Below, piece after piece: positions 1 through 8,722 of a DNA stretch of 35,225 nt (position 1 is its first letter; every line of letters starts with the position of its first letter). Source of the DNA: Ignavibacteriales bacterium (GTDB lineage: Bacteria > Bacteroidota > Ignavibacteria > Ignavibacteriales > Melioribacteraceae); contig JAFGPR010000020.1 of NCBI GenBank assembly GCA_016936095.1, positions 1 through 35,225 of the forward strand. Direction: 5' to 3'. The notes beneath the pieces are model-generated. The model had not been told where the DNA came from and made no database searches. It worked only from the letters and a program-made list of their open reading frames with translations. The translations under genes and the position numbers were made by a program.

Positions 1-332
1 CTAAATGGCAGAGTGGTTGGATGTTTCATCCTGATAATATCAATCTTCATGACTGGGGTGAAGTATATTTTGAAGGATACGGTTGGGTGCCTGTTGACCA
101 ATCGTTTGGAATTCAAAATTCGTCTGACGAGAATCTAAAATACTTTTTCCTTGGAGGACTTGACGCATATCGTTTGATTGTGAACGATGATTATTCAGTC
201 CCATTATATCCTTCAAAAATTTTTCCACGTAGTGAAACGGTAGATTTCCAGCGAGGTGAAGTTGAATGGCGATGTGGAAATCTGTATTTCGACAAATGGG
301 ATTATCATATGGATGTTGAGTATTTAAAATAA
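1..332 (+). CDS. Transglutaminase-like protein, C-terminal part (5' truncated by window edge)
   Basis: The open frame runs in from the left edge (codons from base 3, KWQSGWMFHP...), so the ATG at 21 is probably internal and only about the last 109 residues are present. The stretch LHDWGEVYFEGYGWVPVDQS is typical of the transglutaminase-like fold: the His and the later Asp fit the second and third members of the Cys-His-Asp triad. The Cys would lie upstream, outside the window. Such proteins are usually exported or membrane-bound cysteine peptidases or amide-bond enzymes, but the exact substrate cannot be told. The stop lies 21 bp before the next start, so it is probably cotranscribed with the Tat-exported propeller gene. 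Confidence 0.75.
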   Translation, partial: KWQSGWMFHPDNINLHDWGEVYFEGYGWVPVDQSFGIQNSSDENLKYFFLGGLDAYRLIVNDDYSVPLYPSKIFPRSETVDFQRGEVEWRCGNLYFDKWDYHMDVEYLK

Positions 333-353
333 AAAATAATTCGGAAAAATATT

Positions 354-1901
354 ATGACAACACGAAGAAAATTCTTAAAAAGTATAGGTGTAATCGGTAT
401 AAGTGCTACTGTACTTCCACAAGTATTAAAAGATACTCTTGGAAAAATGGATAGCACTATAACACTTAATCAACAAACTGACTATGAATTACTTGTTCCA
501 ACCTTTCTGGGCAACGATCAACGCCGTTTTTATGGAAGAGGTATACCCCAAAAGTTAAAACTTATAAATAAATTTAAATTAGGTTGTGGTCAAACCTACC
601 GAAAAGGTATGGAAACTTGGTGTGGTGCCGGTTGGACTGGTCAGCCTGCTGTTATTAAGGACAAGGGAAAAATCTATTTAATATGCCCATCTTATGATCA
701 TCATCTTAGAAAAATAGAAATTGATTCATTCAAAGAGATTTGGCGAAATAAATTTGATGATATTCAGAAAGGCAGTCCAACAGTATATGTTGATCCAACT
801 GCAGACGAAAACAATCGTCTTGTAATACTACAGGGAAGTCGTGGAACACTGCATAAAGAACCGTTACCTCATTTGAGAACAAGTCTTCGTGCAGTATCTT
901 TTCGAACAGGGAAAGAATTATGGAGAATACATCATAAAAAGACAGATAGTTACAGTCAGGATAATGATAGCAGTCCAATTGATCTGAAAAATGGAGAACT
1001 GTTCAATGGCTCCGAAAATGCAATCGGATATTTTTTAAGCAGTAAAGTGAGTGATGTACTCGAATTAGATAAAATAATACAGCCAAAAATTTTAGCAGAA
1101 GTCAAATTATATGACGATGCAGATATTTCGAAACATAAACGTAATTTAGTAACTGAATCTTCTCCTTCTCGGTTTGGTGATATTATTTATGTCGCTTCTG
1201 GTGCCGGGCATGTTTACGGAATAAATATCCTCTCAAGAGAAATTGTCTTTGATTACTATACCGGTTCCGATATTGATGGATCTGCTGTAATTTCCAAAGA
1301 TGGAAAGCTCTTCGCTGCAATCGAAAAAGAATATATACCTGGTAAAGGAGGGGTATTAAAACTTGATTTGCATAAGATGGACGTTGACTCTGTTGAGTGG
1401 TATTTACCAACCGGAGACAAAAATTTCTCAAGTTGGAAAGGTGGAATTATCGGTTCAGTGGCATTGAATGATGAATATAACGATGGTGAATTTCCATACT
1501 TATTTGCAACTAATACTATCGAAGGTAAATTATATATTGGTTCACAAGATCAAATAACAGGTGAAAAAGTTGATGATCCTTTGAAAAAAAATAAATGTGA
1601 TAAACCGGTTGTTGCTGTTGGTAATAATATTGGGACTTCCATCACCACACCGATTTTCACGGACGGAAATAAACTTGTTTCAGCAACTTATGATGGTGTA
1701 AATCTATTCGAAATTCATTATGAAAATGCAAAGTCTAGTGATAAAAATACAGTTCAAAATAAAAAAGGAGAATATTTCAAAATAACACTGGAAAAAATTG
1801 ATAAATTTATGCCAGGTGTTAGTTTCGAAGCAACACCAGTAGTGTGGGATGGGATTGTATATGTTAATTGCCGAGATGGATATTTATATGCTTTAGGATG
1901 A
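354..1901 (+). CDS. Tat-exported PQQ-like beta-propeller protein
   Basis: This 515-residue protein begins with a textbook twin-arginine signal (TTRRKFLK, residues 2-9) followed by a short hydrophobic stretch, so it should be exported folded through the Tat system. The rest looks like repeated propeller blades of the quinoprotein/PQQ-repeat or WD40-like type. Examples are AGHVYGINILSREIVFDYYT and the final blade ending WDGIVYVNCRDGYLYALG. No active-site set of a PQQ dehydrogenase could be recognised, so it may be a binding or scaffold protein rather than an enzyme. It follows the transglutaminase-like gene by 21 bp, suggesting one transcription unit. Its function is unknown. Confidence 0.7.
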   Translation: MTTRRKFLKSIGVIGISATVLPQVLKDTLGKMDSTITLNQQTDYELLVPTFLGNDQRRFYGRGIPQKLKLINKFKLGCGQTYRKGMETWCGAGWTGQPAVIKDKGKIYLICPSYDHHLRKIEIDSFKEIWRNKFDDIQKGSPTVYVDPTADENNRLVILQGSRGTLHKEPLPHLRTSLRAVSFRTGKELWRIHHKKTDSYSQDNDSSPIDLKNGELFNGSENAIGYFLSSKVSDVLELDKIIQPKILAEVKLYDDADISKHKRNLVTESSPSRFGDIIYVASGAGHVYGINILSREIVFDYYTGSDIDGSAVISKDGKLFAAIEKEYIPGKGGVLKLDLHKMDVDSVEWYLPTGDKNFSSWKGGIIGSVALNDEYNDGEFPYLFATNTIEGKLYIGSQDQITGEKVDDPLKKNKCDKPVVAVGNNIGTSITTPIFTDGNKLVSATYDGVNLFEIHYENAKSSDKNTVQNKKGEYFKITLEKIDKFMPGVSFEATPVVWDGIVYVNCRDGYLYALG

Positions 1902-1915
1902 AATTTTTATTATTA

Positions 1916-2046
1916 AGAAACCTTTGTAAAATCTGTTCAATTGACCAAATGTCATATTGAACGAAGAGAAATATCTATTTTTAATGTTTTCGAGAGACTC
2001 TTCACTTTCGTTCAGAGGAAAATTTTACAGGTTTTTCAAAGGCTTC
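1916..2046. repeat. Decayed inverted-repeat element in intergenic spacer
   Basis: Two nested imperfect inverted repeats fill this stretch. The outer arms are around 1918-1936 (AAACCTTTGTAAAATCTGT) and 2027-2045 (reverse complement AGCCTTTGAAAAACCTGT). The inner arms are around 1950-1975 and 1991-2018 and share TGAACGAA followed by a GAGAA/GTGAAGA-like tail. The inner unit resembles the short dispersed palindromes (TGTCATTCTGAACGAAG type) I recall from Ignavibacteria and related genomes. Many differences between the arms suggest an old, inactive copy. There is no coding capacity. Confidence 0.5.
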
Positions 2047-2100
2047 ATTAAGTGAAAAAATATAAAAAAGTGTTCACAATGAGTAAAAAGTAGTTAAAAT

Positions 2101-2148
2101 ATGCAATTTTTAGAATTAAATTATTTTAATCTAAGATTGAGGTTGCAT
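2101..2148. promoter_or_regulatory. Nested dyad upstream of the M23 peptidase gene
   Basis: ATGCAA (2101-2106) and TTGCAT (2143-2148) form outer arms. Inside, TAG-A-ATTAAA (2111-2120) faces TTTAAT-CTA (2125-2133) across a TTAT loop with one bulged A. It ends 46 bp before the start codon at 2195. It could be an operator or a leader hairpin. Chance is possible in such AT-rich DNA. Confidence 0.3.
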
Positions 2149-2194
2149 AATTATAAATAAAAATTTATTTTTAAAAGAAGTTATTTAGAGTTTT

Positions 2195-3145
2195 ATGATT
2201 TTTAAATCAAAAAGAAAGAAAGATTTAGAAATTCTCTTTGGAAAAACTACCAAGTTTACCAAAATGAATATTATTCCTATTGCAATCTTAACATTCCTTT
2301 TTACTTCATTATTATTTTTCTTTTTTAATTCATCTTTAAATTTATTTACTATTGGTGACGAAAAATACTATGAATTAAAAGAAAAAAATGCTTTAGTAAT
2401 TAGCAAGATAGAGATACTTAAAAACCGTTTTGCAAAATCAATTAATAAATTTAAAAATATAACTGAACAAGACAATTATCTACGTCTTGCAGCTAATTTA
2501 AGTCCTCAAACGAAAAAAGAAACAGCAGTTGGACATGGTGGTGGTAATTTCAACGAAGTATTTCTAACAAGATCTAAAGATGTTAACGAATTGGTTGAAG
2601 AGGTAGATATTATCACAGGTAATTTAAATGATTTGATGATATCTAAATTATTTTCATACAATGAAATTTCTAAAAAAGCCAAAGAGAACATAAAATTGTA
2701 TTCTTGTATACCCGCCATCAAACCAGCGATGGGTAGTATTAGTGGAAGACAATTTGGTGTTTACCGTCATCCAATTCTTAAGACTATGCGAATGCACGAG
2801 GGGATTGATATAGGTGGAAATCACGGAGACCCAATTTATGCTTCTGGTGATGGTGTTATTGCAGACGTTGGTTGGCATGGTGGTTATGGTCTATGCATTG
2901 ATATTGATCACGGCTTTGGATATAAATCAAGATATGCTCATCTTTCAAAATCTTATGTAACTGCTGGGCAAAAAGTTACACGTGGTCAATTGATTGCTGG
3001 TATGGGAAGCACAGGATTGTCTACCTCAAATCATTTGCATTACGAAGTCCACTATCAGGGTATAAAACGCGATCCGATGTTATACTTCTTTGACGGTATA
3101 AAACTTTCCGATATAAAAGTTAATGATACTACTGATGTAAATTAA
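2195..3145 (+). CDS. M23-family murein metallopeptidase, membrane-anchored
   Basis: This 316-residue protein probably cleaves peptide cross-links in peptidoglycan on the outer side of the inner membrane. A basic N-terminus is followed by one membrane segment (about residues 27-46) and a helical, coiled-coil-like linker (about 55-170). A LytM/peptidase_M23 domain spans about 180-300. The zinc site looks complete: H201 and D205 (HEGID), H249 (YAHLS) and H280/H282 (NHLHYEV). An intact site argues for an active endopeptidase rather than an EnvC/NlpD-like activator, although activators often keep a similar fold. It stands alone, with a 293-bp spacer before it and efp 107 bp downstream. Confidence 0.88.
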   Translation: MIFKSKRKKDLEILFGKTTKFTKMNIIPIAILTFLFTSLLFFFFNSSLNLFTIGDEKYYELKEKNALVISKIEILKNRFAKSINKFKNITEQDNYLRLAANLSPQTKKETAVGHGGGNFNEVFLTRSKDVNELVEEVDIITGNLNDLMISKLFSYNEISKKAKENIKLYSCIPAIKPAMGSISGRQFGVYRHPILKTMRMHEGIDIGGNHGDPIYASGDGVIADVGWHGGYGLCIDIDHGFGYKSRYAHLSKSYVTAGQKVTRGQLIAGMGSTGLSTSNHLHYEVHYQGIKRDPMLYFFDGIKLSDIKVNDTTDVN

Positions 3146-3252
3146 CTTACCAATTTTTTTTCTTTTTACTATTTACAAATAACAAAAATTTTCATTAACT
3201 TGCATTGTAAATTTAATCATTAATCATTCATAAAAATTAAAAAGAAAACACT

Positions 3253-3819
3253 ATGTCAGACACTTCAGATTTCAGAAATGGTTTAATTATCAAATTTAAA
3301 GGCTCCCTTTATACTATTACTGATTTTTTACATGTTAAACCCGGCAAAGGGGGAGCGTTCGTAAGATCTACATTAAAAAATTTGAGAACAGGTCGGGTAT
3401 TAGAAAATACTTTCCGTTCAGGAGAATCGATCGAAATAGTCCGTGTTGAAAGAAGAAAGTTTCAATATCTTTTTAAGGAAGCTGGTGGTTTAGTTCTCAT
3501 GGATAATGAAACATATGAACAGGTTACCGTTCCTGAAGATTTCTTTAGTGAAGGTGTGAAATTTTTGACAGAAGGAAGTGAAGTTGAGATTTTACTGGAC
3601 GATGATGACGAGATGATATCAGGTGAAATTCCGATTTTCATTCAATTAAAAGTCATTGAAACAGAACCAGGCTTTAGGGGAGATACAGCCACCAACGTAA
3701 TGAAGCCAGCGAAATTGGAAACAGGTGCGACAATTAACGTTCCTTTATTCGTGAATGAAGGAGATATACTTAGAGTTGATACTCGAACCAGCGAATATGT
3801 TGAAAGAATCAAAAACTAA
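3253..3819 (+). CDS. efp: Elongation factor P
   Basis: EF-P (188 residues) binds between the P and E sites of the ribosome and relieves stalling at polyproline stretches. The three beta-barrel domains are full length. The tip loop reads HVKPGKGGAF, with K32 at the place of the modified lysine 34 of E. coli EF-P. No epmA/epmB-type modification gene is in the window, so whether K32 is modified is unknown. The family signature region (GDTATNVMKPAKLETGA) is present near residues 137-153. It is the first gene of an efp-accB-accC-gcvH run, an order found in many bacteria, with accB starting 12 bp after its stop. The ribosome-binding site is weak. Confidence 0.97.
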   Translation: MSDTSDFRNGLIIKFKGSLYTITDFLHVKPGKGGAFVRSTLKNLRTGRVLENTFRSGESIEIVRVERRKFQYLFKEAGGLVLMDNETYEQVTVPEDFFSEGVKFLTEGSEVEILLDDDDEMISGEIPIFIQLKVIETEPGFRGDTATNVMKPAKLETGATINVPLFVNEGDILRVDTRTSEYVERIKN

Positions 3820-3831
3820 ATTTATTAAATT

Positions 3832-4305
3832 ATGGATTTAGAATTAATAAAAAAGATTATCAAAATTGTTGAAAAAAGCGAAGTCTCTGAATTATCAATT
3901 CAGGAAGGTGAATTAAAACTCAAAATAGTTAAAAATTTTTATACTCCTGGTAATATCCCTTTTCAAACAAAAGTAGAATATTCACCTGAAACTTCCCAGA
4001 CAATTTTAGAAAAATCTGACTCGCAGGCTATTAAAACAGAGGTAAAAGAACAAGCTACAAATGTGCATACGATCTGTTCACCTATTGTTGGGACTTTTTA
4101 TCGTGCACCAGCACCAGATGCAGAACCATACATTAAAATTGGTGATATAATTTCGCCTGGAACAGTTTTATGTATTGTCGAAGCTATGAAACTAATGAAT
4201 GAAATTGAATCTGATGTTAGTGGTAAGGTTGTAAAAATTCTTGTAGAAAATGAATCTCCTGTTGAATATAATCAACCTCTGTTCGAAATTGAACTAAACA
4301 AGTAA
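3832..4305 (+). CDS. accB: Biotin carboxyl carrier protein of acetyl-CoA carboxylase
   Basis: AccB (157 residues) carries biotin between the carboxylase and carboxyltransferase half-reactions of acetyl-CoA carboxylase, the first committed step of fatty acid synthesis. The N-terminal 75 residues are a helical/linker region. The biotinyl domain spans about 80-155. It has the thumb-type segment [19 protein letters not shown] that separates AccB from other biotinyl carriers, and the EAMKLMNEI motif with K120 as the biotinylated lysine. accC follows after 23 bp. The carboxyltransferase genes accA and accD are not in this window. Confidence 0.97.
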   Translation: MDLELIKKIIKIVEKSEVSELSIQEGELKLKIVKNFYTPGNIPFQTKVEYSPETSQTILEKSDSQAIKTEVKEQATNVHTICSPIVGTFYRAPAPDAEPYIKIGDIISPGTVLCIVEAMKLMNEIESDVSGKVVKILVENESPVEYNQPLFEIELNK

Positions 4306-4328
4306 TATTATTATTTCCTGAGGAATAT

Positions 4329-5666
4329 TTGTTTAAGAAAATTCTAATAGCTAATCGTGGAGAAATTGCATTACGAATAATTCGCACCTGTAAGGAACTA
4401 GGAATTACAACAGTTGCAGTTTATTCAGAAGCCGATAAGGATTCACTGCATGTAATTTTAGCAGATGAAGCCGTTTGTATTGGACCTGCACAAAGTACCG
4501 AAAGCTATTTAAAAATTCCTGCAATTATCTCCGCTGCAGAAATTAGTAATGCTGATGCAATTCATCCTGGTTATGGTTTTATGGCTGAGAACGCAGAATT
4601 TTCTCAAATATGTAAAGATAGTGGAATAAAGTTTATCGGTCCTTCTGCGGAAATGATTCGTAAAATGGGTGATAAGGCTTTTGCTAAAACAACAATGCGT
4701 AAGTGTAGTGTTCCTGTTGTTCCTGGCAGTGATGGAATTCTAACTGATATTTCACAGGCAAAAATATTAGCGTCTGAAATTGGTTATCCGGTAATGCTCA
4801 AGGCGACTGCCGGTGGTGGTGGAAAAGGAATGAGAATAGTGTTCAACGAAAGTGAAATTGAAAACGCATTTAATACTGCTAGCCGTGAGGCAAAAGCAGC
4901 ATTCAATAATGATGGTTTGTATCTTGAAAAATTTATCGAAAAACCTCGTCATGTTGAAGTTCAGTTAATTGGTGACCAATTTGGTAATATTTACACATAT
5001 GGTGAACGCGATTGTTCAATTCAAAGACGTCATCAAAAACTAGTTGAAGAAACTCCATGCCCAATCATTACAGACGAAATCAGAGCCAGAATGTATGAAG
5101 CGGCTAAGTTAGGTGCTGAAGCAGTCAATTACGAAGGAGCAGGTACTATTGAATTTATTGTAGATAAAGATTTGAACTTTTATTTTATCGAGATGAATAC
5201 ACGAATTCAGGTTGAACATCCAATAACTGAAATGGTTTTTAATATTGATTTAATTAAGCAACAAATATTAGTTGCTGCTGGTGAAAAGGTGGCAGATCCA
5301 CCAAGAACACCTCGAGGTCATAGTTTTGAATTCAGAATCAATGCCGAAGATCCTGACTTTGGATTCAGACCATCACCCGGCAAAATTTCTTATCTCCATT
5401 TTCCAGGTGGTTTTGGTGTTAGGATAGATTCCCACGTTTATAGTGATTACACTATCCTACCACATTATGATTCACTAATTGCGAAAATGATCATTTGGGG
5501 TTCTGATAGAAAACATGCCATTTTAAGGGCTAAACGTGCATTCGAGGAATTTTTAGTCGAGGGAATTAAAACTACTATTCCATTCCATCAAAGAGTACTT
5601 GAAAATGAAAATTTTATTAATTCAAATTACGATACATCTTTTATCGATCAATTATTAAATAAATGA
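4329..5666 (+). CDS. accC: Biotin carboxylase subunit of acetyl-CoA carboxylase
   Basis: AccC (445 residues, normal length) uses ATP and bicarbonate to carboxylate the biotin on AccB. The order is an N-terminal preATP-grasp domain ([16 protein letters not shown]), an ATP-grasp domain with the glycine-rich loop [10 protein letters not shown], and the catalytic stretches [16 protein letters not shown] and [14 protein letters not shown]. The C-terminal biotin carboxylase domain follows. The start is TTG at 4329: GAGGA (4320-4324) lies 4 nt upstream and the protein then begins exactly where the family does. The stop overlaps an ATG of the next frame, but gcvH most likely begins at 5675. Confidence 0.97.
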   Translation: MFKKILIANRGEIALRIIRTCKELGITTVAVYSEADKDSLHVILADEAVCIGPAQSTESYLKIPAIISAAEISNADAIHPGYGFMAENAEFSQICKDSGIKFIGPSAEMIRKMGDKAFAKTTMRKCSVPVVPGSDGILTDISQAKILASEIGYPVMLKATAGGGGKGMRIVFNESEIENAFNTASREAKAAFNNDGLYLEKFIEKPRHVEVQLIGDQFGNIYTYGERDCSIQRRHQKLVEETPCPIITDEIRARMYEAAKLGAEAVNYEGAGTIEFIVDKDLNFYFIEMNTRIQVEHPITEMVFNIDLIKQQILVAAGEKVADPPRTPRGHSFEFRINAEDPDFGFRPSPGKISYLHFPGGFGVRIDSHVYSDYTILPHYDSLIAKMIIWGSDRKHAILRAKRAFEEFLVEGIKTTIPFHQRVLENENFINSNYDTSFIDQLLNK

Positions 5667-5674
5667 GGTATAAA

Positions 5675-6055
5675 ATGAACGTTCCAACAAACCTTAAATA
5701 CACCAATGACCATGAATGGATAAAAATAGAAGGGAACACTGGAATCATTGGTATAACTGATTACGCTCAAAGTCAACTTGGCGATATTGTTTTTATTGAC
5801 CTACCAGCAGATTTGGAGAGTATTACTTTTAATTCAACTTTTGGTACAATCGAAGCTGTAAAAACAGTTAGTGATATTAAAGCTCCTTGTACTGGTAAAG
5901 TAATCGAAATAAATCAAAAAATTCTTGACGAACCACAAGTTGTGAATTCTGATCCTTATGGTCAAGGTTGGTTTATTAAAGTTGAAATTAATGATTTGAA
6001 AGAGGTAGAGGAGTTATTAACTCCAGATGCTTACATAGACTTAATTAAGGAATAG
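5675..6055 (+). CDS. gcvH: Glycine cleavage system H protein
   Basis: This 126-residue lipoyl carrier shuttles the aminomethyl group between the P and T proteins of glycine cleavage. The lipoyl lysine is K63, in the sequence IEAVKTVSD. I chose the ATG at 5675 over the in-frame ATG at 5663 because GAGG (5665-5668) is 6 nt before it and the family normally starts M-x-x-P-x-x-LKYT. gcvT and gcvP are not in the window. Instead it follows accC directly, placing a lipoyl carrier next to a biotinyl carrier. In some bacteria a lone GcvH also acts as the assembly point for lipoate transfer to other enzymes; that role here is only a possibility. Confidence 0.96.
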   Translation: MNVPTNLKYTNDHEWIKIEGNTGIIGITDYAQSQLGDIVFIDLPADLESITFNSTFGTIEAVKTVSDIKAPCTGKVIEINQKILDEPQVVNSDPYGQGWFIKVEINDLKEVEELLTPDAYIDLIKE

Positions 6056-6079
6056 CATATTAATTGTATTTTTAATAAG

Positions 6080-6100
6080 TGGGGGTAATTCCCCATTTTT
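6080..6100 (+). terminator. Short terminator-like hairpin after gcvH
   Basis: TGGGG (6080-6084) pairs with CCCCA (6091-6095) across a 6-nt loop and is followed by TTTTT. Flanking A/G and T bases can lengthen the stem by wobble and AT pairs. It lies 17 nt before the guaA start, leaving little room for a separate guaA promoter, so some read-through is likely. Confidence 0.55.
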
Positions 6101-6116
6101 AATTTGAAATAATTTT

Positions 6117-7658
6117 ATGGTACATAAAGAAATAGTTTTAATATTAGACTTTGGCTCGCAATATACTCAACTAATTGCTCGTAGAATTAGAGAACAGTAT
6201 GTATATTCTGAAATACATCCCCATAATTTATCTTTAGACAATATAAAAAAAATATCACCCAAAGGAATTATACTTTCTGGTGGACCAATGAGTATTTATG
6301 AAAACAATTCTCCTCAAATTGATCCCGAAATTTTTTCTTTAGGTATTCCGATTTTGGGAATATGTTATGGTTTACAATTAATATCAAAAACATTCAATGG
6401 CTCAATTGAACCAGCACCTTTCAGAGAGTATGGTAAAGCACATTTACATATTAAAAATAAATCATCATTATTAAAAGATATAAATGATAATTCGATAGTA
6501 TGGATGAGTCACGGAGATTATTTAACTAAATTGCCGGACAATTTTACAGTTGATGCGACTTCTGAAAATTCACCATATTGTGTGATATCTGATATCGAAA
6601 AAAAAATTTTTGGAGTTCAGTTTCATCCAGAAGTGGTTCACACAGAAGAAGGTAAGAAAATTGTATCTAATTTTATATTTGATATTTGTAAATGCAAAGG
6701 TGAATGGACTCCCAAAAATATTGTTGAGCAGGATATATCAAATATAAAAAACTTAGTTAATGATGATAATGTAATATGTGCTTTAAGTGGGGGAGTTGAT
6801 TCTTCAGTAGCCGCAGTGTTAGTTCACCAAGCAGTTGGCGATAAACTTATTTGTGTTCATGTAGATACAGGTTTAATGAGAAAGAATGAAAGTGAATATA
6901 TTGTTAATTTGTTTAATGAAAATTACAATATTAAACTTGTTAATATTAAAGCGAGCGATATGTTTATTAGCAGACTTAAAGGAATTACAGATCCGGAAAA
7001 GAAAAGAAAAATAATTGGTAATACATTCATTGAAATTTTTGAAGAAGAGGCAAAAAAATATAGGAATGTTAAATTCTTAGTCCAAGGTACTTTATATCCT
7101 GATGTTATTGAATCGGTATCTGTTAAAGGTAAATCCTCTACAATTAAAACTCATCATAATGTCGGTGGATTGCCTAAAAAGATGAATTTAAAGCTTATTG
7201 AACCCTTCCGAGAATTATTCAAAGACGAAGTGAGAGAAGTTGGAAAAATTTTGGAATTACCTGATAGTTTATTAATGCGTCATCCCTTTCCAGGTCCGGG
7301 ATTGGCTGTCAGAATTTTAGGTGATGTTACAAAAGAAAAATTAGATGTACTCAGGGAAGTAGACGAAATTTATATTAATGAAATTAAAGAAAATAATTTT
7401 TACGATCAAATCTGGCAAGCTTTTGCAGTTTTGCTACCTGTTAGAAGCGTTGGAGTTATGGGTGATTCTCGAACTTACGAAAATGTGATTGTACTAAGAG
7501 CAGTAACCTCTCTTGATGGTATGACAGCTGATTGGTTTAAATTTCCATCTGATTTTCTTGAGAAGATATCAAATAAAATTATAAGAACAGTACGAGGAGT
7601 TAACAGAGTTGTTTACGATATTAGTTCCAAACCACCAGCAACCATTGAGTGGGAATGA
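6117..7658 (+). CDS. guaA: GMP synthase (glutamine-hydrolysing)
   Basis: GuaA (513 residues) converts XMP to GMP using ATP and ammonia from glutamine, in the last step of guanine nucleotide synthesis. The N-terminal class I glutamine amidotransferase domain has its triad C83 (GICYG), H170 and E172 (FHPEV). The ATP-pyrophosphatase domain carries the PP-loop SGGVDSS at 224-230. The C-terminal dimerisation domain has [14 protein letters not shown] and ends in [10 protein letters not shown], as the family does. No obvious Shine-Dalgarno site precedes the ATG. radC starts 6 bp after the stop, so the two are probably cotranscribed. Confidence 0.98.
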   Translation: MVHKEIVLILDFGSQYTQLIARRIREQYVYSEIHPHNLSLDNIKKISPKGIILSGGPMSIYENNSPQIDPEIFSLGIPILGICYGLQLISKTFNGSIEPAPFREYGKAHLHIKNKSSLLKDINDNSIVWMSHGDYLTKLPDNFTVDATSENSPYCVISDIEKKIFGVQFHPEVVHTEEGKKIVSNFIFDICKCKGEWTPKNIVEQDISNIKNLVNDDNVICALSGGVDSSVAAVLVHQAVGDKLICVHVDTGLMRKNESEYIVNLFNENYNIKLVNIKASDMFISRLKGITDPEKKRKIIGNTFIEIFEEEAKKYRNVKFLVQGTLYPDVIESVSVKGKSSTIKTHHNVGGLPKKMNLKLIEPFRELFKDEVREVGKILELPDSLLMRHPFPGPGLAVRILGDVTKEKLDVLREVDEIYINEIKENNFYDQIWQAFAVLLPVRSVGVMGDSRTYENVIVLRAVTSLDGMTADWFKFPSDFLEKISNKIIRTVRGVNRVVYDISSKPPATIEWE

Positions 7659-7664
7659 CATCAT

Positions 7665-8348
7665 ATGAAATTGAAAGATTTGCCTTTAGATGAAAGACCA
7701 CGTGAGAAATTATTGATGAAAGGAATCGAGAGTCTTTCTGAAACTGATTTAATTGCAATATTGTTAAGAACTGGTTTCAAGGGTAAATCGGTATTAAAGG
7801 TTGCAAGGGAATTATTAGAAAAATATGGAAATTTAGCATTGTTAGCAACCAAATCAGTTGAAGAATTGTCAAAAAATAAGGGTATTGGAAAAAGCAAAGC
7901 TATTGGATTATCAGTGGCATTTGAACTTGGAAGAAGGATAGAATACCAAAATAAGTGGTTTTCTAATACAAAAATCACTTCTCCAAAGGATATAGCAGAG
8001 ATCTGTATCCCGATTTTGAGGGATGAAATAAAAGAAAAATTTTTGGTTGCTTGTTTGAATTCTAGTAATAAAATCATTAAATTTGCAAAGGTATCTGAGG
8101 GAAGTTTGAATTCAAACGTTGTTTACCCTCGGGAAGTATTTAAAATAGCAATTGAAAATGATTCTGCTAACATAATATTGATTCATAATCATCCGAGTGG
8201 GAATATAGAACCAAGTGAAGCCGATATTCAAATAACTAAAAAGTTAGTAGAAGCAGGAAAAATATTGGAAATTAAAGTATTTGATCATATAATTATTGCA
8301 GGAAATAAATATTTAAGCATGGTTGAAAAAAGTTTGGTTGTATTATAA
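7665..8348 (+). CDS. radC: RadC family (JAMM/MPN+) protein
   Basis: This 227-residue protein has the usual RadC layout. An N-terminal UPF0758/helix-hairpin-helix-like part (LPLDERPREKLL, GIGKSKAIGLS) precedes a C-terminal JAMM metalloprotease-like domain. The metal motif is intact: H174 and H176 in HNHPSG, and D187 in EPSEAD. Despite the name, a role in DNA repair is not established and the biochemical activity of the family is uncertain. It follows guaA by 6 bp with no clear ribosome-binding site, suggesting translational coupling. Confidence 0.95.
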   Translation: MKLKDLPLDERPREKLLMKGIESLSETDLIAILLRTGFKGKSVLKVARELLEKYGNLALLATKSVEELSKNKGIGKSKAIGLSVAFELGRRIEYQNKWFSNTKITSPKDIAEICIPILRDEIKEKFLVACLNSSNKIIKFAKVSEGSLNSNVVYPREVFKIAIENDSANIILIHNHPSGNIEPSEADIQITKKLVEAGKILEIKVFDHIIIAGNKYLSMVEKSLVVL

Positions 8349-8432
8349 TAAATTTTTTATTAAATTAACCAGTAACTTTTTATCAATTTTTCAATTTAAT
8401 TAACTAAATCACTTTTTAACAGGAGGATTCAA

Positions 8433-8702
8433 ATGACCAAAATCAAAAAATTGCTTAGCGTGACTGTAGCAATTCTGTTTTTTGCTGGTACTTTTGTAGC
8501 ATGCAATGGTCCAAGCGAAGAAGAAATGGCACAGCTAAATCAGCTTAGACAGGAAGTAAAATCCCTGGAGCAGCAATTAGCTGATTGCAAAAACCAAAAA
8601 TCTAAAATTGAGAGAGACATCGCTGACAGACAAGCTCAATTAGACAAAGTTGAGAAAGACAAAGCTGAAACTCTAAAGAATTTAAAAACTCTAGGTTATT
8701 AA
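8433..8702 (+). CDS. Small coiled-coil lipoprotein
   Basis: This 89-residue protein has a lysine-rich start, a hydrophobic segment (about residues 8-22) and TFVAC ending at C24. That resembles a lipoprotein signal with a suboptimal -3 Phe. The mature part is almost wholly a charged helix with heptad-like spacing of Leu and Ile (for example LRQEVKSLEQQLADCKNQ). It brings to mind Lpp-like or cell-envelope spacer proteins, but I cannot assign a family. The strong site AGGAGG (8421-8426), 6 nt from the ATG, suggests high expression. The gene lies 20 bp before a LysM protein, so the pair probably acts in the same envelope process. Confidence 0.75.
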   Translation: MTKIKKLLSVTVAILFFAGTFVACNGPSEEEMAQLNQLRQEVKSLEQQLADCKNQKSKIERDIADRQAQLDKVEKDKAETLKNLKTLGY

Positions 8703-8722
8703 TTAAAGAAAGGAGAAATTAA

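Noticed and set aside
3196-3205. TAACTTGCA upstream of efp as a -7 box
   Set aside because: It lacks one T of TAnnTTTG and has no TTTG at the right distance, so it was not listed as a feature.
5663-5674. ATG at 5663 as the gcvH start (overlapping the accC stop)
   Set aside because: The GAGG site is downstream of it and correctly spaced for the ATG at 5675, which matches the family start.
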